Shown here in pieces: positions 18,579 to 27,564 of a stretch of DNA of 64,000 nucleotides. Below the pieces are notes generated by a model. The model was not told the DNA's origin, ran no database searches, and saw nothing but the letters and a program-made list of their open reading frames with translations. Position 1 is the stretch's first letter. Every line of letters begins with the position of its first letter. The position numbers and the translations under genes were made by a program. This DNA comes from an uncultured Paracoccaceae bacterium (GTDB lineage Bacteria; Pseudomonadota; Alphaproteobacteria; Rhodobacterales; Rhodobacteraceae): NCBI GenBank assembly GCA_951812305.1, contig CATOSB010000011.1, forward strand, positions 558,001 through 622,000, written 5' to 3'.

Positions 18579-19675
18579 GCGGGATCGTTGACGACCTCTT
18601 CAGCAAGGTCAAAATACGCGCGGCTGACCTGATCCCAATTGTACCTTTCGCGCGCGATGGCCCGCATCTTCCGCCCGGCTCCTTCTGCGGCAAGACCCTG
18701 AAGTTTTGGAATAAGATTGGCGAGATGCTCAGCGCTTGAAAAATAGAACGCCTGACCGGCGGTGGTGTGACGATTGAAGCTGCAATCAAACGCAACAATC
18801 GGTCGCCCGAAATGCATCATTTCAACCAATGACGGGTTGGTTCCGCCGGCGGAATGTCCATGAATATAGTATTCCGCGCCCGCCCGGATCGGGTGCAGTT
18901 TCGACACGTCGTAAATAGGATCCTCAAGCAGAATATTTGAAAATTCGCGAAACCGTTCGCGCACTTTCCTGCCATACCTGCTTTGATCCCAGTTGCCGAT
19001 CATCACAATTTTTTCGCCGCTTTGTGCGAAGGCTTCGATAATCATATCGATGTTGTTTTCTGGCTCGACCCTGCAGATCGAAAGCGCATAGCGTTCAGGC
19101 AAAAGAAACGGCACATCCGGTTCGGACATTTCCTTGCCGCGAATTGCGTGATCACCGCCATAAGCGATGTGCCGGCCATTCACGCCATACGTCGCCTTTA
19201 GGTATTTATGAATTGCGGCGTTATCTGCAATCACCGCGTCCGAATGGCGGACGGCAATTCGTTCGGATAAGCGCAGGAATTTACGGACCGCGGCGTTCCA
19301 TTTTGAACGTTTCCACTCGATCCCATCGACGTTTGTCACAACCCGCATGTTGGAAAACCGCCGGATACATGGCAAGGCAATCGCGCCGGAAATACCCATC
19401 AAAAAGACCACATCCGTCCCGCGCCGGACCGCGTCAATCAGTGAAACAGTGTCATAAAGAACGCTTTGTATCCCGTTTGCCCGTAACTTTAGATACCGAA
19501 GTTCGGCGCGTTCAAGTTTGAGTTCTTTCCGTTCAGCACCAACACTTGTGCAATATACGGTCATTTCGGATTCTGTGTTTTGAGAAGCGTGAAACTGAAC
19601 AAGGTTCTCTGCTAAAGTTTCAAAACCGCCATAACGCGCGGGAACGCCCGCAGTTCCTAGAATCGCAATCTTCAT
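18575..19675 (-). CDS. DUF1972-type glycosyltransferase (exopolysaccharide)
   Basis: The 366-residue protein starts at the ATG at 19675 with MKIAILGTAGVPARYGGFET, the signature of DUF1972 rhamnosyl/glycosyl transferases of GT-B fold. The donor-binding half has YALSICRVEPENN and the E-x7-E region around GGTNPSLVEMMHFGRPIVAFD. It would act in the cytoplasm in building the exopolysaccharide repeat. Its stop overlaps the end of the BY-kinase gene by 4 bases, tail to tail. Its first 56 bases overlap the end of the upstream glycosyltransferase gene on the same strand. Confidence 0.88.
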   Translation of the reverse strand: MKIAILGTAGVPARYGGFETLAENLVQFHASQNTESEMTVYCTSVGAERKELKLERAELRYLKLRANGIQSVLYDTVSLIDAVRRGTDVVFLMGISGAIALPCIRRFSNMRVVTNVDGIEWKRSKWNAAVRKFLRLSERIAVRHSDAVIADNAAIHKYLKATYGVNGRHIAYGGDHAIRGKEMSEPDVPFLLPERYALSICRVEPENNIDMIIEAFAQSGEKIVMIGNWDQSRYGRKVRERFREFSNILLEDPIYDVSKLHPIRAGAEYYIHGHSAGGTNPSLVEMMHFGRPIVAFDCSFNRHTTAGQAFYFSSAEHLANLIPKLQGLAAEGAGRKMRAIARERYNWDQVSRAYFDLAEEVVNDPA

Positions 19676-20218
19676 AAAATGTGCCCCCAGACATGACTTC
19701 TTCAACGCAGTTCGAAACTCCCTTGGAAAACCGCTTAAAATCATACGATTGCGCCTTCCGTCGCGCCGCCCTCGACAGTGACATCGCGAGGTCGGGATTG
19801 GCGGCCATATTGTCGATGTGGGATACCAATTTCGCATGATTGCGTGAATCGATCAGGTAACCCTCGATGCCGTGTGCCAAAATTTCCGCAGGCCCGCCGA
19901 CGGGCGGTGCAATGATCGGAACGCCAAATGACATGCCTTCAACCAGTGTCAGACCGAAGGTTTCGACCCATTGATCAACGCGCGACAGGTTCAAAAGCAG
20001 ATCAGCAGTCCGATAATATAGCGACGGGTCGGCAGACTTTGCATGAAGGTCGACGTTGCCAGGAATTGCATAGAAATTCCGTAGTCGATTGACCTCAACC
20101 TGCTCGCAATTCAGGATCAGTGTAAACCGAAATTCGGTGCGGGTTTCATAGGCATCCGCAAGCCTTAGAAACTCCACCAATCCCTTGTACCGGCGCGGTG
20201 CGGCAAGCATCAGAATAT
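19620..20218 (-). pseudogene. GT4 glycosyltransferase, N-terminus removed by IS66 copy 2
   Basis: About 199 codons of the C-terminal half remain, with the donor-binding features APRRYKGLVEFLRLAD, ADLLLNLSRVDQWVETFG and E-x7-E as GLTLVEGMSFGVPIIAPP, then GGPAEILAHGIEGYLID. The frame is open into the IS66 end, where a start codon in the IS could be used, but the acceptor-binding N-terminal domain is absent. The other side of IS66 copy 2 does not contain the missing half, so the 5' part has been lost or moved. Confidence 0.85.
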
Positions 20219-21819
20219 GTAACTCCCAAGCACCCCCCACGTTTGAGTGTTATTGTCAGTTTTATGGTGAGTCGAATTTGCCATTTTGCGCGTGTTTTTT
20301 TTCTTTCTTGTCTGAATTCTGTGGCGCCGGGTTGATTTCTCTGAATCAGTGGTGGGATGGATCAGGTTGCCGCCCTTGAACAACTTCTCGCCACGGCTCT
20401 GCGTCGGATCGCTGAGCTTGAAGCTGCGTTGGCGAGCATGGCGGAAGAGATCACGGACCTGCGCCGACAGTTGGCCAAGAACAGCAGCAATAGCAGCAAG
20501 CCCCCTTCAAGTGATGGCCTGAAGAAGCCAGCCCCGCGCAGCCTGCGTGGCAAATCCGGAAAGAAAAGTGGCGGCCAAGTTGGCCACCGGGGCGACACCC
20601 TGCGCCAGACGTCAACACCCGACTTTGTCGAACGGCATGAGGCGACGCATTGCAGCGCCTGTCAGAGCGCCCTGACGGCGGAGATGGTGAAAGGGATCGA
20701 GAAGCGTCAGGTGTTCGACTTGCCTGCGCCACGCCTGGAGGTCACCGAGCATCAGGCGGCGGTTTATTGTTGCGACCATTGTCGAGCCACGACGACGGCT
20801 GGCTTTCCCGATGGCGTGGCCGCGCATGTGCAATATGGCACGCGCATGCGGGCAGTGGCGGTCTATTGCAATGTTCAGCAGCTGATACCCGAGGATCGGG
20901 TCTGCCAGCTTATGCGCGACCTGTTTGGGGCCACCAGCTTGTGCGCGGCCAGCGTGACCAACTGGACGCGCGGCGCGGCAAATAAGATGGGTGTCGTGGT
21001 TGAACACATTCTCGCCCGGCTTGCCGAAGGCGGCGTTCGGCATCTGGACGAGACCGGACTTCGTGTTGCCGGCAAGCTGCACTGGCTGCACACGATCTGC
21101 GATACCGCCTTCACCCATTACCGCATCAGCGCCAAACGCGGTGCTGTTCCAACCTTCCTGACCGGCGGGACGATCATTCATGATCACTGGAAACCCTACT
21201 ACGCCCATATGAGCGGAGTGGACGCCCACGCCCTCTGCGGGGCGCATCACTTGCGCGAACTCAAGGCCATCGAAGAGATCGAAAAAGAGCCTTGGGCGAC
21301 GGAGATGAGCGCAGTGCTTCATAGCGCCAATCAGCTCAGATGCGCGGCTCAGGATCAAGGCGAGACCGAACTCCCGGAACTGGTTCGCCAGGGTATAGTC
21401 ACCAGATACATGGCGATCCTCGCCAAGGGGCTCGCCTTCCACGAACGCCAGCCCCCGCTGGCCAAAAGCCCCGGCACCCGCGGCCGAAAAGCCAGGCGGC
21501 CAGGCCACAACCTGCTCCTCCGCCTGCGTGACTACCGCGATGACGTTTTGCGATTCATCGCCGACTTCGCGGTCCCATTCACAAACAATCAGGCCGAACA
21601 GGACCTGCGCATGATGAAGCTGCGCATGAAAATCTCGGGCACCTTCCGCACCCTCGAGGGCGCGCGGGTCTTCGCCGACATCAGGTCCGTCATCTCGACG
21701 GCCAGAAAACACCGGTTCAACATCCTGGAAATCCTGACCCTGTCACCACCTCAGATCATCGCACGGCTCTGACGGAACAAAACCCCGCAACCCTATCGGA
21801 CAGGGTGCTTGGGAGTTAC
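20219..21819 (+). mobile_element. IS66-family element, copy 2, no target duplication
   Basis: Both ends are intact (GTAACTCCCAAGCACC and its complement), but the adjacent 8 bases differ: CAGAATAT on the left and AGATAAAC on the right. Because copies 1 and 3 have perfect 8-bp duplications, the missing duplication here shows a later rearrangement, probably homologous recombination between IS66 copies, that joined an exopolysaccharide gene to unrelated DNA. Confidence 0.9.
20357..21772 (+). CDS. IS66 transposase TnpC (copy 2)
   Basis: A 471-residue protein apparently identical to that of copy 1, with the same coiled coil, zinc module and DDE motifs (HLDETGL, IIHDHWKPY, FTNNQAEQD). The copy looks complete and able to transpose. 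Confidence 0.95.
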   Translation: MDQVAALEQLLATALRRIAELEAALASMAEEITDLRRQLAKNSSNSSKPPSSDGLKKPAPRSLRGKSGKKSGGQVGHRGDTLRQTSTPDFVERHEATHCSACQSALTAEMVKGIEKRQVFDLPAPRLEVTEHQAAVYCCDHCRATTTAGFPDGVAAHVQYGTRMRAVAVYCNVQQLIPEDRVCQLMRDLFGATSLCAASVTNWTRGAANKMGVVVEHILARLAEGGVRHLDETGLRVAGKLHWLHTICDTAFTHYRISAKRGAVPTFLTGGTIIHDHWKPYYAHMSGVDAHALCGAHHLRELKAIEEIEKEPWATEMSAVLHSANQLRCAAQDQGETELPELVRQGIVTRYMAILAKGLAFHERQPPLAKSPGTRGRKARRPGHNLLLRLRDYRDDVLRFIADFAVPFTNNQAEQDLRMMKLRMKISGTFRTLEGARVFADIRSVISTARKHRFNILEILTLSPPQIIARL

Positions 21820-21972
21820 AGATAAACAAGAAGATACCGTAATGGGTTCGGCACGAATCTCGACCGTTTCACTTGATTGTGCTGTAGCAGACAGAGTGTC
21901 GTTGCCCTTTGATACGCATGATGCGTGTCTACGAGGTCTTGCCACAAGGCGCGCCTCAATTCCGAAGAATAA
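21820..21972. other. Short remnant between IS66 copy 2 and IS982-like element
   Basis: A 153-bp sliver bounded by two mobile elements. Frames are open on both strands (plus: MGSARISTVSLDCAVADR; minus: SSETVEIRAEPITV), so it may be a scrap of a gene, but I recognise no family and cannot assign the strand. Confidence 0.3.
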
Positions 21973-22009
21973 CCCCGATTCTGGATAAGGCGTTGGCGTC
22001 ACCAGTGCA

Positions 22010-22450
22010 CTACTCGACAGAATTTTTTCGTAGTTTTTTGATTCGTTTTTTACGATACTCGTTGACCCTTTTTCGCAGAGGGTTGCGATGAGGGATTTCC
22101 ACCATTGTTATGGAAATGATCCTCGGTTCTCTCAAAGCCTCATTTGGCTCCAGTTCAACGGCAATTCCGCCAAGCTCGCCAAGAAATAGAACATTTGAAA
22201 CGGTTTCGTGATCCGCTTTGAATGTATCAGGGTCATTTTTCCGTACGTGTTTCGGGATGATCACCTGAAAGGGAGTGGCAGCCATCAGATCGAGCACAAG
22301 TGTCATGGTTCTTTTAGGGAGCGCAGCCAGTTCATTGAGCTTATCCGTGAGGGCGTAGAAACGGTTGGGGTCCTCTTCCATCATGTCGAACATGAGGTCC
22401 CGGATCTTCTCATAAGCGAGATCTTCGTTGATTGGGAAGTTGTTCTCCAT
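22010..22450 (-). CDS. IS982-associated passenger protein, unknown (copy A)
   Basis: A 146-residue protein beginning MENNFPINEDLAYEKIRD. The first half is helical and acidic (DMMEEDPNRFYALTDKLNEL), the middle has PFQVIIPKHVRKNDPDT, and the end is strongly basic (EYRKKRIKKLRKNSVE). It has no membrane segment. The same gene is kept intact in all three copies of this element, divergent from the transposase, so it is a true passenger. It may act as a regulator or accessory factor of transposition or a host-interaction gene; I do not recognise the family. Confidence 0.75.
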   Translation of the reverse strand: MENNFPINEDLAYEKIRDLMFDMMEEDPNRFYALTDKLNELAALPKRTMTLVLDLMAATPFQVIIPKHVRKNDPDTFKADHETVSNVLFLGELGGIAVELEPNEALREPRIISITMVEIPHRNPLRKRVNEYRKKRIKKLRKNSVE

Positions 22451-22500
22451 GGCGCGCACCTTTTGCCCCGTGTTGACCAGCCTGAATGCCCCCGTGATTA

Positions 22501-23839
22501 GGAGACACGCAAGAATAAGTACTACGTTTGGTGGCGGCGGCGTGGTGTGATTGTGTAGTTCCATTCTGGGTGGAATGCATTCCCTTCGATGACGAGGCTA
22601 TCCATTTCAGCTTTGGTGACCTTAACACCCTTCTCGTAAATACTTTCGTCAAGTGCGCATTCTACTTTCAGCCCAGCGTTCGTCGTCGTCGCCCCGATCA
22701 ACTCGACGACTGCCATACGGCTGGACAGCGGCCGTCCGCGCCAGTTCTGTGTGATGTGGCAAAACATCCGATGCTCGATGAGGTTCCACTTGGATGTGCC
22801 GGGCGGATAGTGATGGACGTGCAAGACAAGGTCGGTTTCGTCAGCAAACCTCTGCAGCTCTACCTTCCATAACCGGACGCGCGCACCGTTCGATCCGCCG
22901 CAGTCAGCAGTTATTGTCAGCTCGCGCATGCCAGGATGGCGCTTCTGACCCATGCGCTTCCGCCAGGTACGGATAGAGTTGACGGCGAATGAAGCAGTGT
23001 CAGCGGTGACGCCCACGCTAACCCAGCCAGTATTGGTGCCAACGTCGTAGACACCGTAGGGCGCCACCTTGCCGAGCTCCTTGTCGGGGAAATCATGTAT
23101 GTTAACGCAGCGGGGGTCGCCTTTTGGCCGGTAGTCGCTGCCATCGTTGCGGTAGTTTCCGATCAACTCCTTCTTTTTGGTGTCGACCGAGATGACAGGC
23201 TGCCCAGCCGCCTGCGCGTCCAATACCCTGGCGTTAATATGCTCAAACTGCGCGTCGCGATCAGGGTGGTTGGTGCCATCGTGCGTTTTGCGATTGACCT
23301 GCCGCGAATATTCCAACTTTGTTTCCAGCAACCTGGCGACAGTATTGGCACATATAGTATGGCCTGCAGCACACAGTGCCGCTGCCAGCTTTGCCGGGCT
23401 CTTCGACACCCATTTAAGCGGACGTATAGGATCACCCATCGTCGCTGGCTCGGCGAGACGCTGCAAGTCGGACACCAGCGTCGTATCAAGGTCGGCGACC
23501 TCGCGTCGCCCTCCACCCTTGCGGCGCACGCGGCCATTGCCTGGACCTGGAGTATCAAGATCATTGATGCCTCGCCCGATGGTGGAACGTGCGAGGCCAG
23601 TGATCTCCGCAACTGCCGCAAGACCGCCACGCCCCGCCGCTCGGGCTTCTGCGGCAGCAAACAAACGCCGACCTCGTTCGCCAAGCTTCGAACCAAAAAC
23701 TTCCCATCGCTCCTGAATTTGTTCTCGCTCTACCATGATTATCGATTACCATATTGAGAACGGCATGAGAATCGTGCGGACCAGAGTCAAACCGTCGCAG
23801 CGGCAAAGGTTTGCGATTCACTTATTGTTGCGTGTCTCC
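22501..23839 (-). mobile_element. ISAzo13-family element (1339 bp)
   Basis: Terminal repeats GGAGACACGCAAGAATAAGT and, from the other end, GGAGACACGCAACAATAAGT. A 3-bp TTA repeat flanks it (22498-22500 and 23840-23842); removing the element and one TTA rebuilds the sequence GTGATTAGTATGGGG found in the two unbroken IS982-like copies, so the boundaries are secure. Confidence 0.92.
22522..23736 (-). CDS. ISAzo13-family transposase
   Basis: A 404-residue protein of the ISAzo13 (Rhodopirellula-type) DDE transposases. It has a helix-turn-helix N-terminus (AEITGLARSTIGRGINDL), then VISVDTKKKELIGNY for the first Asp, ELTITADCGGSNGARVRLWK for the second, and HHYPPGTSKWNLIEHRMF for the Glu. The length is normal and the frame intact. 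Confidence 0.92.
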   Translation of the reverse strand: MVEREQIQERWEVFGSKLGERGRRLFAAAEARAAGRGGLAAVAEITGLARSTIGRGINDLDTPGPGNGRVRRKGGGRREVADLDTTLVSDLQRLAEPATMGDPIRPLKWVSKSPAKLAAALCAAGHTICANTVARLLETKLEYSRQVNRKTHDGTNHPDRDAQFEHINARVLDAQAAGQPVISVDTKKKELIGNYRNDGSDYRPKGDPRCVNIHDFPDKELGKVAPYGVYDVGTNTGWVSVGVTADTASFAVNSIRTWRKRMGQKRHPGMRELTITADCGGSNGARVRLWKVELQRFADETDLVLHVHHYPPGTSKWNLIEHRMFCHITQNWRGRPLSSRMAVVELIGATTTNAGLKVECALDESIYEKGVKVTKAEMDSLVIEGNAFHPEWNYTITPRRRHQT

Positions 23840-23878
23840 TTAGTATGGGGTGAGAGGGGTTTCCAGGTACGTTGCCCC

Positions 23879-24814
23879 ATGATTCAAGGTTCAAAAGCGA
23901 CACAATATGGACCGCCACTCATGTCGATCACTAACACCGCACTTTTTGTCTGTCTCGATGATTTTGCAAAAACCTACGAGGACTGGGAGCGCCACCGGTT
24001 GATCCCCTCGGGTCGTCAGAGGCTTCGCTCCGGCAAGCTGACCCTGGGGGAGAGCCTGTTCATCATGGTCTTGTTTCACTTGTCGCCGTTCAAGGACTTC
24101 AAACATTATTGGATTTATGGCGTTGAGCAGAAATACCGTGACTGCTTTGGCACCCTCCCGAGCTATGGTCGGTTTGTCAGCCTCATGCCAAGATTAATGG
24201 TGCCGTTTTGCATACTGCTGCACTGCTTCAGCGGTGAAAAAACCGGCGTCTATTTTGCCGACAGCACTAAGCTCGCGGTCTGCCACAATGCCCGCATTAA
24301 TCGAAACAAGGTCTTCAAGGGGCTGGCAAAGCGCGGTCGCAGCACAATGGGCTGGTTCTTTGGCTTCAAACTGCATCTAATCATCAACAACAAGGGGGAG
24401 ATCATGGCCGTCAAAATCACGGCAGGTAATGTCGATGATCGAAAGCCGTTTGAAGCCATGATCGCGGGCCTCGAAGGCAAAATATTTGCTGATAAGGGCT
24501 ATATCTCCAAATCCCTCTTCCAACGGCTCTGGCAGCGTGGGCTCCACCTCGTCACCGGCATTCGCCGCAACATGAAAAACTATCTCCTGCCAATCCTGAA
24601 CAAAATCCTGTTGCGAAGGCGGTTCATCATCGAAACTCTGTTCGATAAGTTGAAAACCAGCATGGGACTGGAACACACTCGACACAGATCGCCTGCCAAC
24701 GCATTCGTACACCTCATCTCGTGTGTCGCAGCCTATATGCTCGGGAAAACCAAAGTTAAAATGGGACCCATAACCGTGCCGGAAACAATCAGGCAGGTCG
24801 AATACCAGATATAG
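23879..24814 (+). CDS. IS982-family transposase (copy A)
   Basis: A 311-residue IS5/IS982-type DDE transposase: VYFADSTKLAVCHNARI for the first Asp, STMGWFFGFKLHLIINNKG, KIFADKGYISKSL for the second Asp, and FIIETLFDKLKTSMGLEHTRHRS for the Glu. The gene is complete. It differs from the other copies at a few residues (RLRS for RLRA, CFGT for CFGN, GLEG for GPEG). Confidence 0.93.
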   Translation: MIQGSKATQYGPPLMSITNTALFVCLDDFAKTYEDWERHRLIPSGRQRLRSGKLTLGESLFIMVLFHLSPFKDFKHYWIYGVEQKYRDCFGTLPSYGRFVSLMPRLMVPFCILLHCFSGEKTGVYFADSTKLAVCHNARINRNKVFKGLAKRGRSTMGWFFGFKLHLIINNKGEIMAVKITAGNVDDRKPFEAMIAGLEGKIFADKGYISKSLFQRLWQRGLHLVTGIRRNMKNYLLPILNKILLRRRFIIETLFDKLKTSMGLEHTRHRSPANAFVHLISCVAAYMLGKTKVKMGPITVPETIRQVEYQI

Positions 24815-24988
24815 CGCTTATCCAGAACTCAGGTAGTGTTATTATAATCAACGCGCGGCGCTTCATTGAGATATCCTTTTCTCTGGTTGGATTGAGTCTT
24901 GATTAGTGCCATCTATTTTGCACAAAGGCAAAAAAATTGTGCATAGTGAGTTGGAAACCGTCAACCGACATCAACAAGGGGAAAACAC

Positions 24989-25210
24989 ATGCCAAAAGGA
25001 CCGCAAGGGCAGAGACGCCCGGCGGACGCAATCGGCAATGCGGTACATATTGCGCGAATTGCGACCGGAGAAATCGAAGAGACCACATTGAAGCAACCCG
25101 CCAAGCGCAAGAGTGGTTTGGCGGGGGCAAAGGCTCGGGCGGAAAAGCTTACTACGATAGAGAAGCGAAGTATTGCATTTTCAGCAGCACAGAAACGGTG
25201 GGAAGAATGA
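24989..25210 (+). CDS. Small basic protein, first gene of retropepsin operon
   Basis: A 73-residue basic protein starting MPKGPQGQRRPADAIGNAVH, then RIATGEIEETT and an Ala/Lys/Arg-rich tail (GLAGAKARAEKL, AAQKRWEE). Similar short proteins, as far as I recall, are widespread in proteobacteria and often labelled histone H1-like or RNA-binding, without firm evidence. AAGGGG precedes the ATG. Its stop overlaps the start of the next gene (ATGA), showing translational coupling. Confidence 0.75.
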   Translation: MPKGPQGQRRPADAIGNAVHIARIATGEIEETTLKQPAKRKSGLAGAKARAEKLTTIEKRSIAFSAAQKRWEE

Positions 25211-25470
25211 GCAATCTTTCTGACAAAACACGCACACAACTCGAAAAAAACTTCGCGGCGATGTCTCAAAAAATAAATGACTATCTACCCATTCACGCAA
25301 ATAAATATGCACTGATGCGGGATGGGGAGGTCGTTGAATTCTATAATGACTGGGAGAGTGCGTATAAAACTGGAGCAAAATTCTACGAAGATGGAATTTT
25401 TACGATCCAGCAGGTTACTAAAACACCTGTAGACTTGGGTTATTTTTCGCATGCCGTGCATATCAGGTAG
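25207..25470 (+). CDS. Unknown 87-residue protein, second gene of retropepsin operon
   Basis: The protein starts MSNLSDKTRTQLEKNFAAMS and contains KYALMRDGEVVEFYNDWESA and IFTIQQVTKTPVDLGYFSHA. The central part looks like a small beta-alpha fold with aromatic and charged residues; no signal peptide or membrane segment is seen. It overlaps the gene before by 4 bases and the protease gene after by 20 bases. I do not recognise a named family. The tight overlaps suggest it works with the protease. Confidence 0.75.
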   Translation: MSNLSDKTRTQLEKNFAAMSQKINDYLPIHANKYALMRDGEVVEFYNDWESAYKTGAKFYEDGIFTIQQVTKTPVDLGYFSHAVHIR

Positions 25471-25669
25471 CTATAATCCACGAGTTGGTCCTCTAATTCA
25501 GGTCGCAATTGTCGATGCGGCGACGGCCTTGGGGCCAACGGGTGCAGGCACCCAAGATTCAGGGAAGATGAGTATCTTCAATGCTTTGATCGATACTGGT
25601 GCGACGAGTACATGCATTTCGGATAAGGTTGTCTCGATGGCCAGTCTTATCCCATCAGGAAAGACAATA

Positions 25670-27270
25670 GTAACTCCCAAGCACCCTGTCCGATAGGGTT
25701 GCGGGGTTTTGTTCCGTCAGAGCCGTGCGATGATCTGAGGTGGTGACAGGGTCAGGATTTCCAGGATGTTGAACCGGTGTTTTCTGGCCGTCGAGATGAC
25801 GGACCTGATGTCGGCGAAGACCCGCGCGCCCTCGAGGGTGCGGAAGGTGCCCGAGATTTTCATGCGCAGCTTCATCATGCGCAGGTCCTGTTCGGCCTGA
25901 TTGTTTGTGAATGGGACCGCGAAGTCGGCGATGAATCGCAAAACGTCATCGCGGTAGTCACGCAGGCGGAGGAGCAGGTTGTGGCCTGGCCGCCTGGCTT
26001 TTCGGCCGCGGGTGCCGGGGCTTTTGGCCAGCGGGGGCTGGCGTTCGTGGAAGGCGAGCCCCTTGGCGAGGATCGCCATGTATCTGGTGACTATACCCTG
26101 GCGAACCAGTTCCGGGAGTTCGGTCTCGCCTTGATCCTGAGCCGCGCATCTGAGCTGATTGGCGCTATGAAGCACTGCGCTCATCTCCGTCGCCCAAGGC
26201 TCTTTTTCGATCTCTTCGATGGCCTTGAGTTCGCGCAAGTGATGCGCCCCGCAGAGGGCGTGGGCGTCCACTCCGCTCATATGGGCGTAGTAGGGTTTCC
26301 AGTGATCATGAATGATCGTCCCGCCGGTCAGGAAGGTTGGAACAGCACCGCGTTTGGCGCTGATGCGGTAATGGGTGAAGGCGGTATCGCAGATCGTGTG
26401 CAGCCAGTGCAGCTTGCCGGCAACACGAAGTCCGGTCTCGTCCAGATGCCGAACGCCGCCTTCGGCAAGCCGGGCGAGAATGTGTTCAACCACGACACCC
26501 ATCTTATTTGCCGCGCCGCGCGTCCAGTTGGTCACGCTGGCCGCGCACAAGCTGGTGGCCCCAAACAGGTCGCGCATAAGCTGGCAGACCCGATCCTCGG
26601 GTATCAGCTGCTGAACATTGCAATAGACCGCCACTGCCCGCATGCGCGTGCCATATTGCACATGCGCGGCCACGCCATCGGGAAAGCCAGCCGTCGTCGT
26701 GGCTCGACAATGGTCGCAACAATAAACCGCCGCCTGATGCTCGGTGACCTCCAGGCGTGGCGCAGGCAAGTCGAACACCTGACGCTTCTCGATCCCTTTC
26801 ACCATCTCCGCCGTCAGGGCGCTCTGACAGGCGCTGCAATGCGTCGCCTCATGCCGTTCGACAAAGTCGGGTGTTGACGTCTGGCGCAGGGTGTCGCCCC
26901 GGTGGCCAACTTGGCCGCCACTTTTCTTTCCGGATTTGCCACGCAGGCTGCGCGGGGCTGGCTTCTTCAGGCCATCACTTGAAGGGGGCTTGCTGCTATT
27001 GCTGCTGTTCTTGGCCAACTGTCGGCGCAGGTCCGTGATCTCTTCCGCCATGCTCGCCAACGCAGCTTCAAGCTCAGCAATCCGACGCAGAGCCGTGGCG
27101 AGAAGTTGTTCAAGGGCGGCAACCTGATCCATCCCACCACTGATTCAGAGAAATCAACCCGGCGCCACAGAATTCAGACAAGAAAGAAAAAAAACACGCG
27201 CAAAATGGCAAATTCGACTCACCATAAAACTGACAATAACACTCAAACGTGGGGGGTGCTTGGGAGTTAC
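25670..27270 (-). mobile_element. IS66-family element, copy 3, inside retropepsin gene
   Basis: Same terminal repeats as copies 1 and 2, flanked by a perfect 8-bp duplication AGACAATA (25662-25669 and 27271-27278). It is 1601 bp long and differs from copy 1 by a small number of bases (for example an A for G near 27079). Confidence 0.95.
25717..27132 (-). CDS. IS66 transposase TnpC (copy 3)
   Basis: Full-length 471-residue transposase, same protein as copies 1 and 2, with coiled-coil N-terminus, Cys-x2-Cys zinc module and DDE residues intact. Confidence 0.95.
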   Translation of the reverse strand: MDQVAALEQLLATALRRIAELEAALASMAEEITDLRRQLAKNSSNSSKPPSSDGLKKPAPRSLRGKSGKKSGGQVGHRGDTLRQTSTPDFVERHEATHCSACQSALTAEMVKGIEKRQVFDLPAPRLEVTEHQAAVYCCDHCRATTTAGFPDGVAAHVQYGTRMRAVAVYCNVQQLIPEDRVCQLMRDLFGATSLCAASVTNWTRGAANKMGVVVEHILARLAEGGVRHLDETGLRVAGKLHWLHTICDTAFTHYRISAKRGAVPTFLTGGTIIHDHWKPYYAHMSGVDAHALCGAHHLRELKAIEEIEKEPWATEMSAVLHSANQLRCAAQDQGETELPELVRQGIVTRYMAILAKGLAFHERQPPLAKSPGTRGRKARRPGHNLLLRLRDYRDDVLRFIADFAVPFTNNQAEQDLRMMKLRMKISGTFRTLEGARVFADIRSVISTARKHRFNILEILTLSPPQIIARL

Positions 27271-27529
27271 AGACAATAATGGTCGGTGCAACTGGCGAGT
27301 CGCCCGTGGATCAGTTTACGTTTGGTGTTGGGTTCATACTTTCGCCGATGCAGCAACCAACCGGCGAGACCCGCATGGATCTAGCTGTTCGAAGCGTCCA
27401 AGGCTGCTTGTTTCACAACAGTAGTTTAGCATTTGATGTTTTGTTAGGGCGAGACATCATCTGCGAGGGGTCGTTTACACTCTCCTTTGATGGCCATTTT
27501 ATTCTTAGTATTTAAAATGAACTTTTTGC

Positions 27530-27562
27530 TTGTCAAACACTGATAGCTTAACTATATCAGTG
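27530..27562 (+). promoter_or_regulatory. Promoter with operator-like inverted repeat
   Basis: A TTGTCA box at 27530-27535 is followed 17 bases later by TATATC, a plausible sigma-70 promoter. An inverted repeat with 8-base arms, CACTGATA at 27538 and TATCAGTG ending at 27562, overlaps it, two bases before the transposase start. Autoregulation by transposase binding is a reasonable guess. Confidence 0.45.
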
Positions 27563-27564
27563 GT

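Larger units (their letters stand above)
21973..24834 (+). mobile_element. IS982-like element with passenger, copy A, split by ISAzo13
   Basis: The ends are related inverted repeats: ACCCCGATTCTGGATAAG at 21973 and, on the other strand from 24834, ACCTGAGTTCTGGATAAG. Without the ISAzo13 insertion (22501-23839 plus a 3-bp TTA duplication) it is about 1.52 kb, the same as the copies at 30615-32135 and 42199-43719. It carries a transposase gene and a divergent passenger gene. No target duplication is visible in the flanks. Confidence 0.85.
25451..27515 (+). pseudogene. Retropepsin-like aspartic protease, split by IS66 copy 3
   Basis: The first 73 codons (25451-25669) begin MPCISGSYNPRVGPLIQVAI and include the aspartic protease motif NALIDTGATSTCIS, with the catalytic Asp in DTGA. 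After removing IS66 copy 3 and one 8-bp AGACAATA, the frame continues from 27279 (MVGATGESPVDQF) to 27515 and includes the second signature FDVLLGRDII and SFTLSFDGHF. The rebuilt protein is about 152 residues, one retropepsin domain that would act as a homodimer. It is the third gene of an overlapping three-gene operon. It is now inactive, because the DTGA half and the C-terminal half are separated. Confidence 0.85.

Noticed and set aside
20219..27270. Composite transposon made of IS66 copies 2 and 3
   Set aside because: Copy 3 has its own 8-bp duplication and the outer flanks of the pair do not match, so the pair did not move as a unit.
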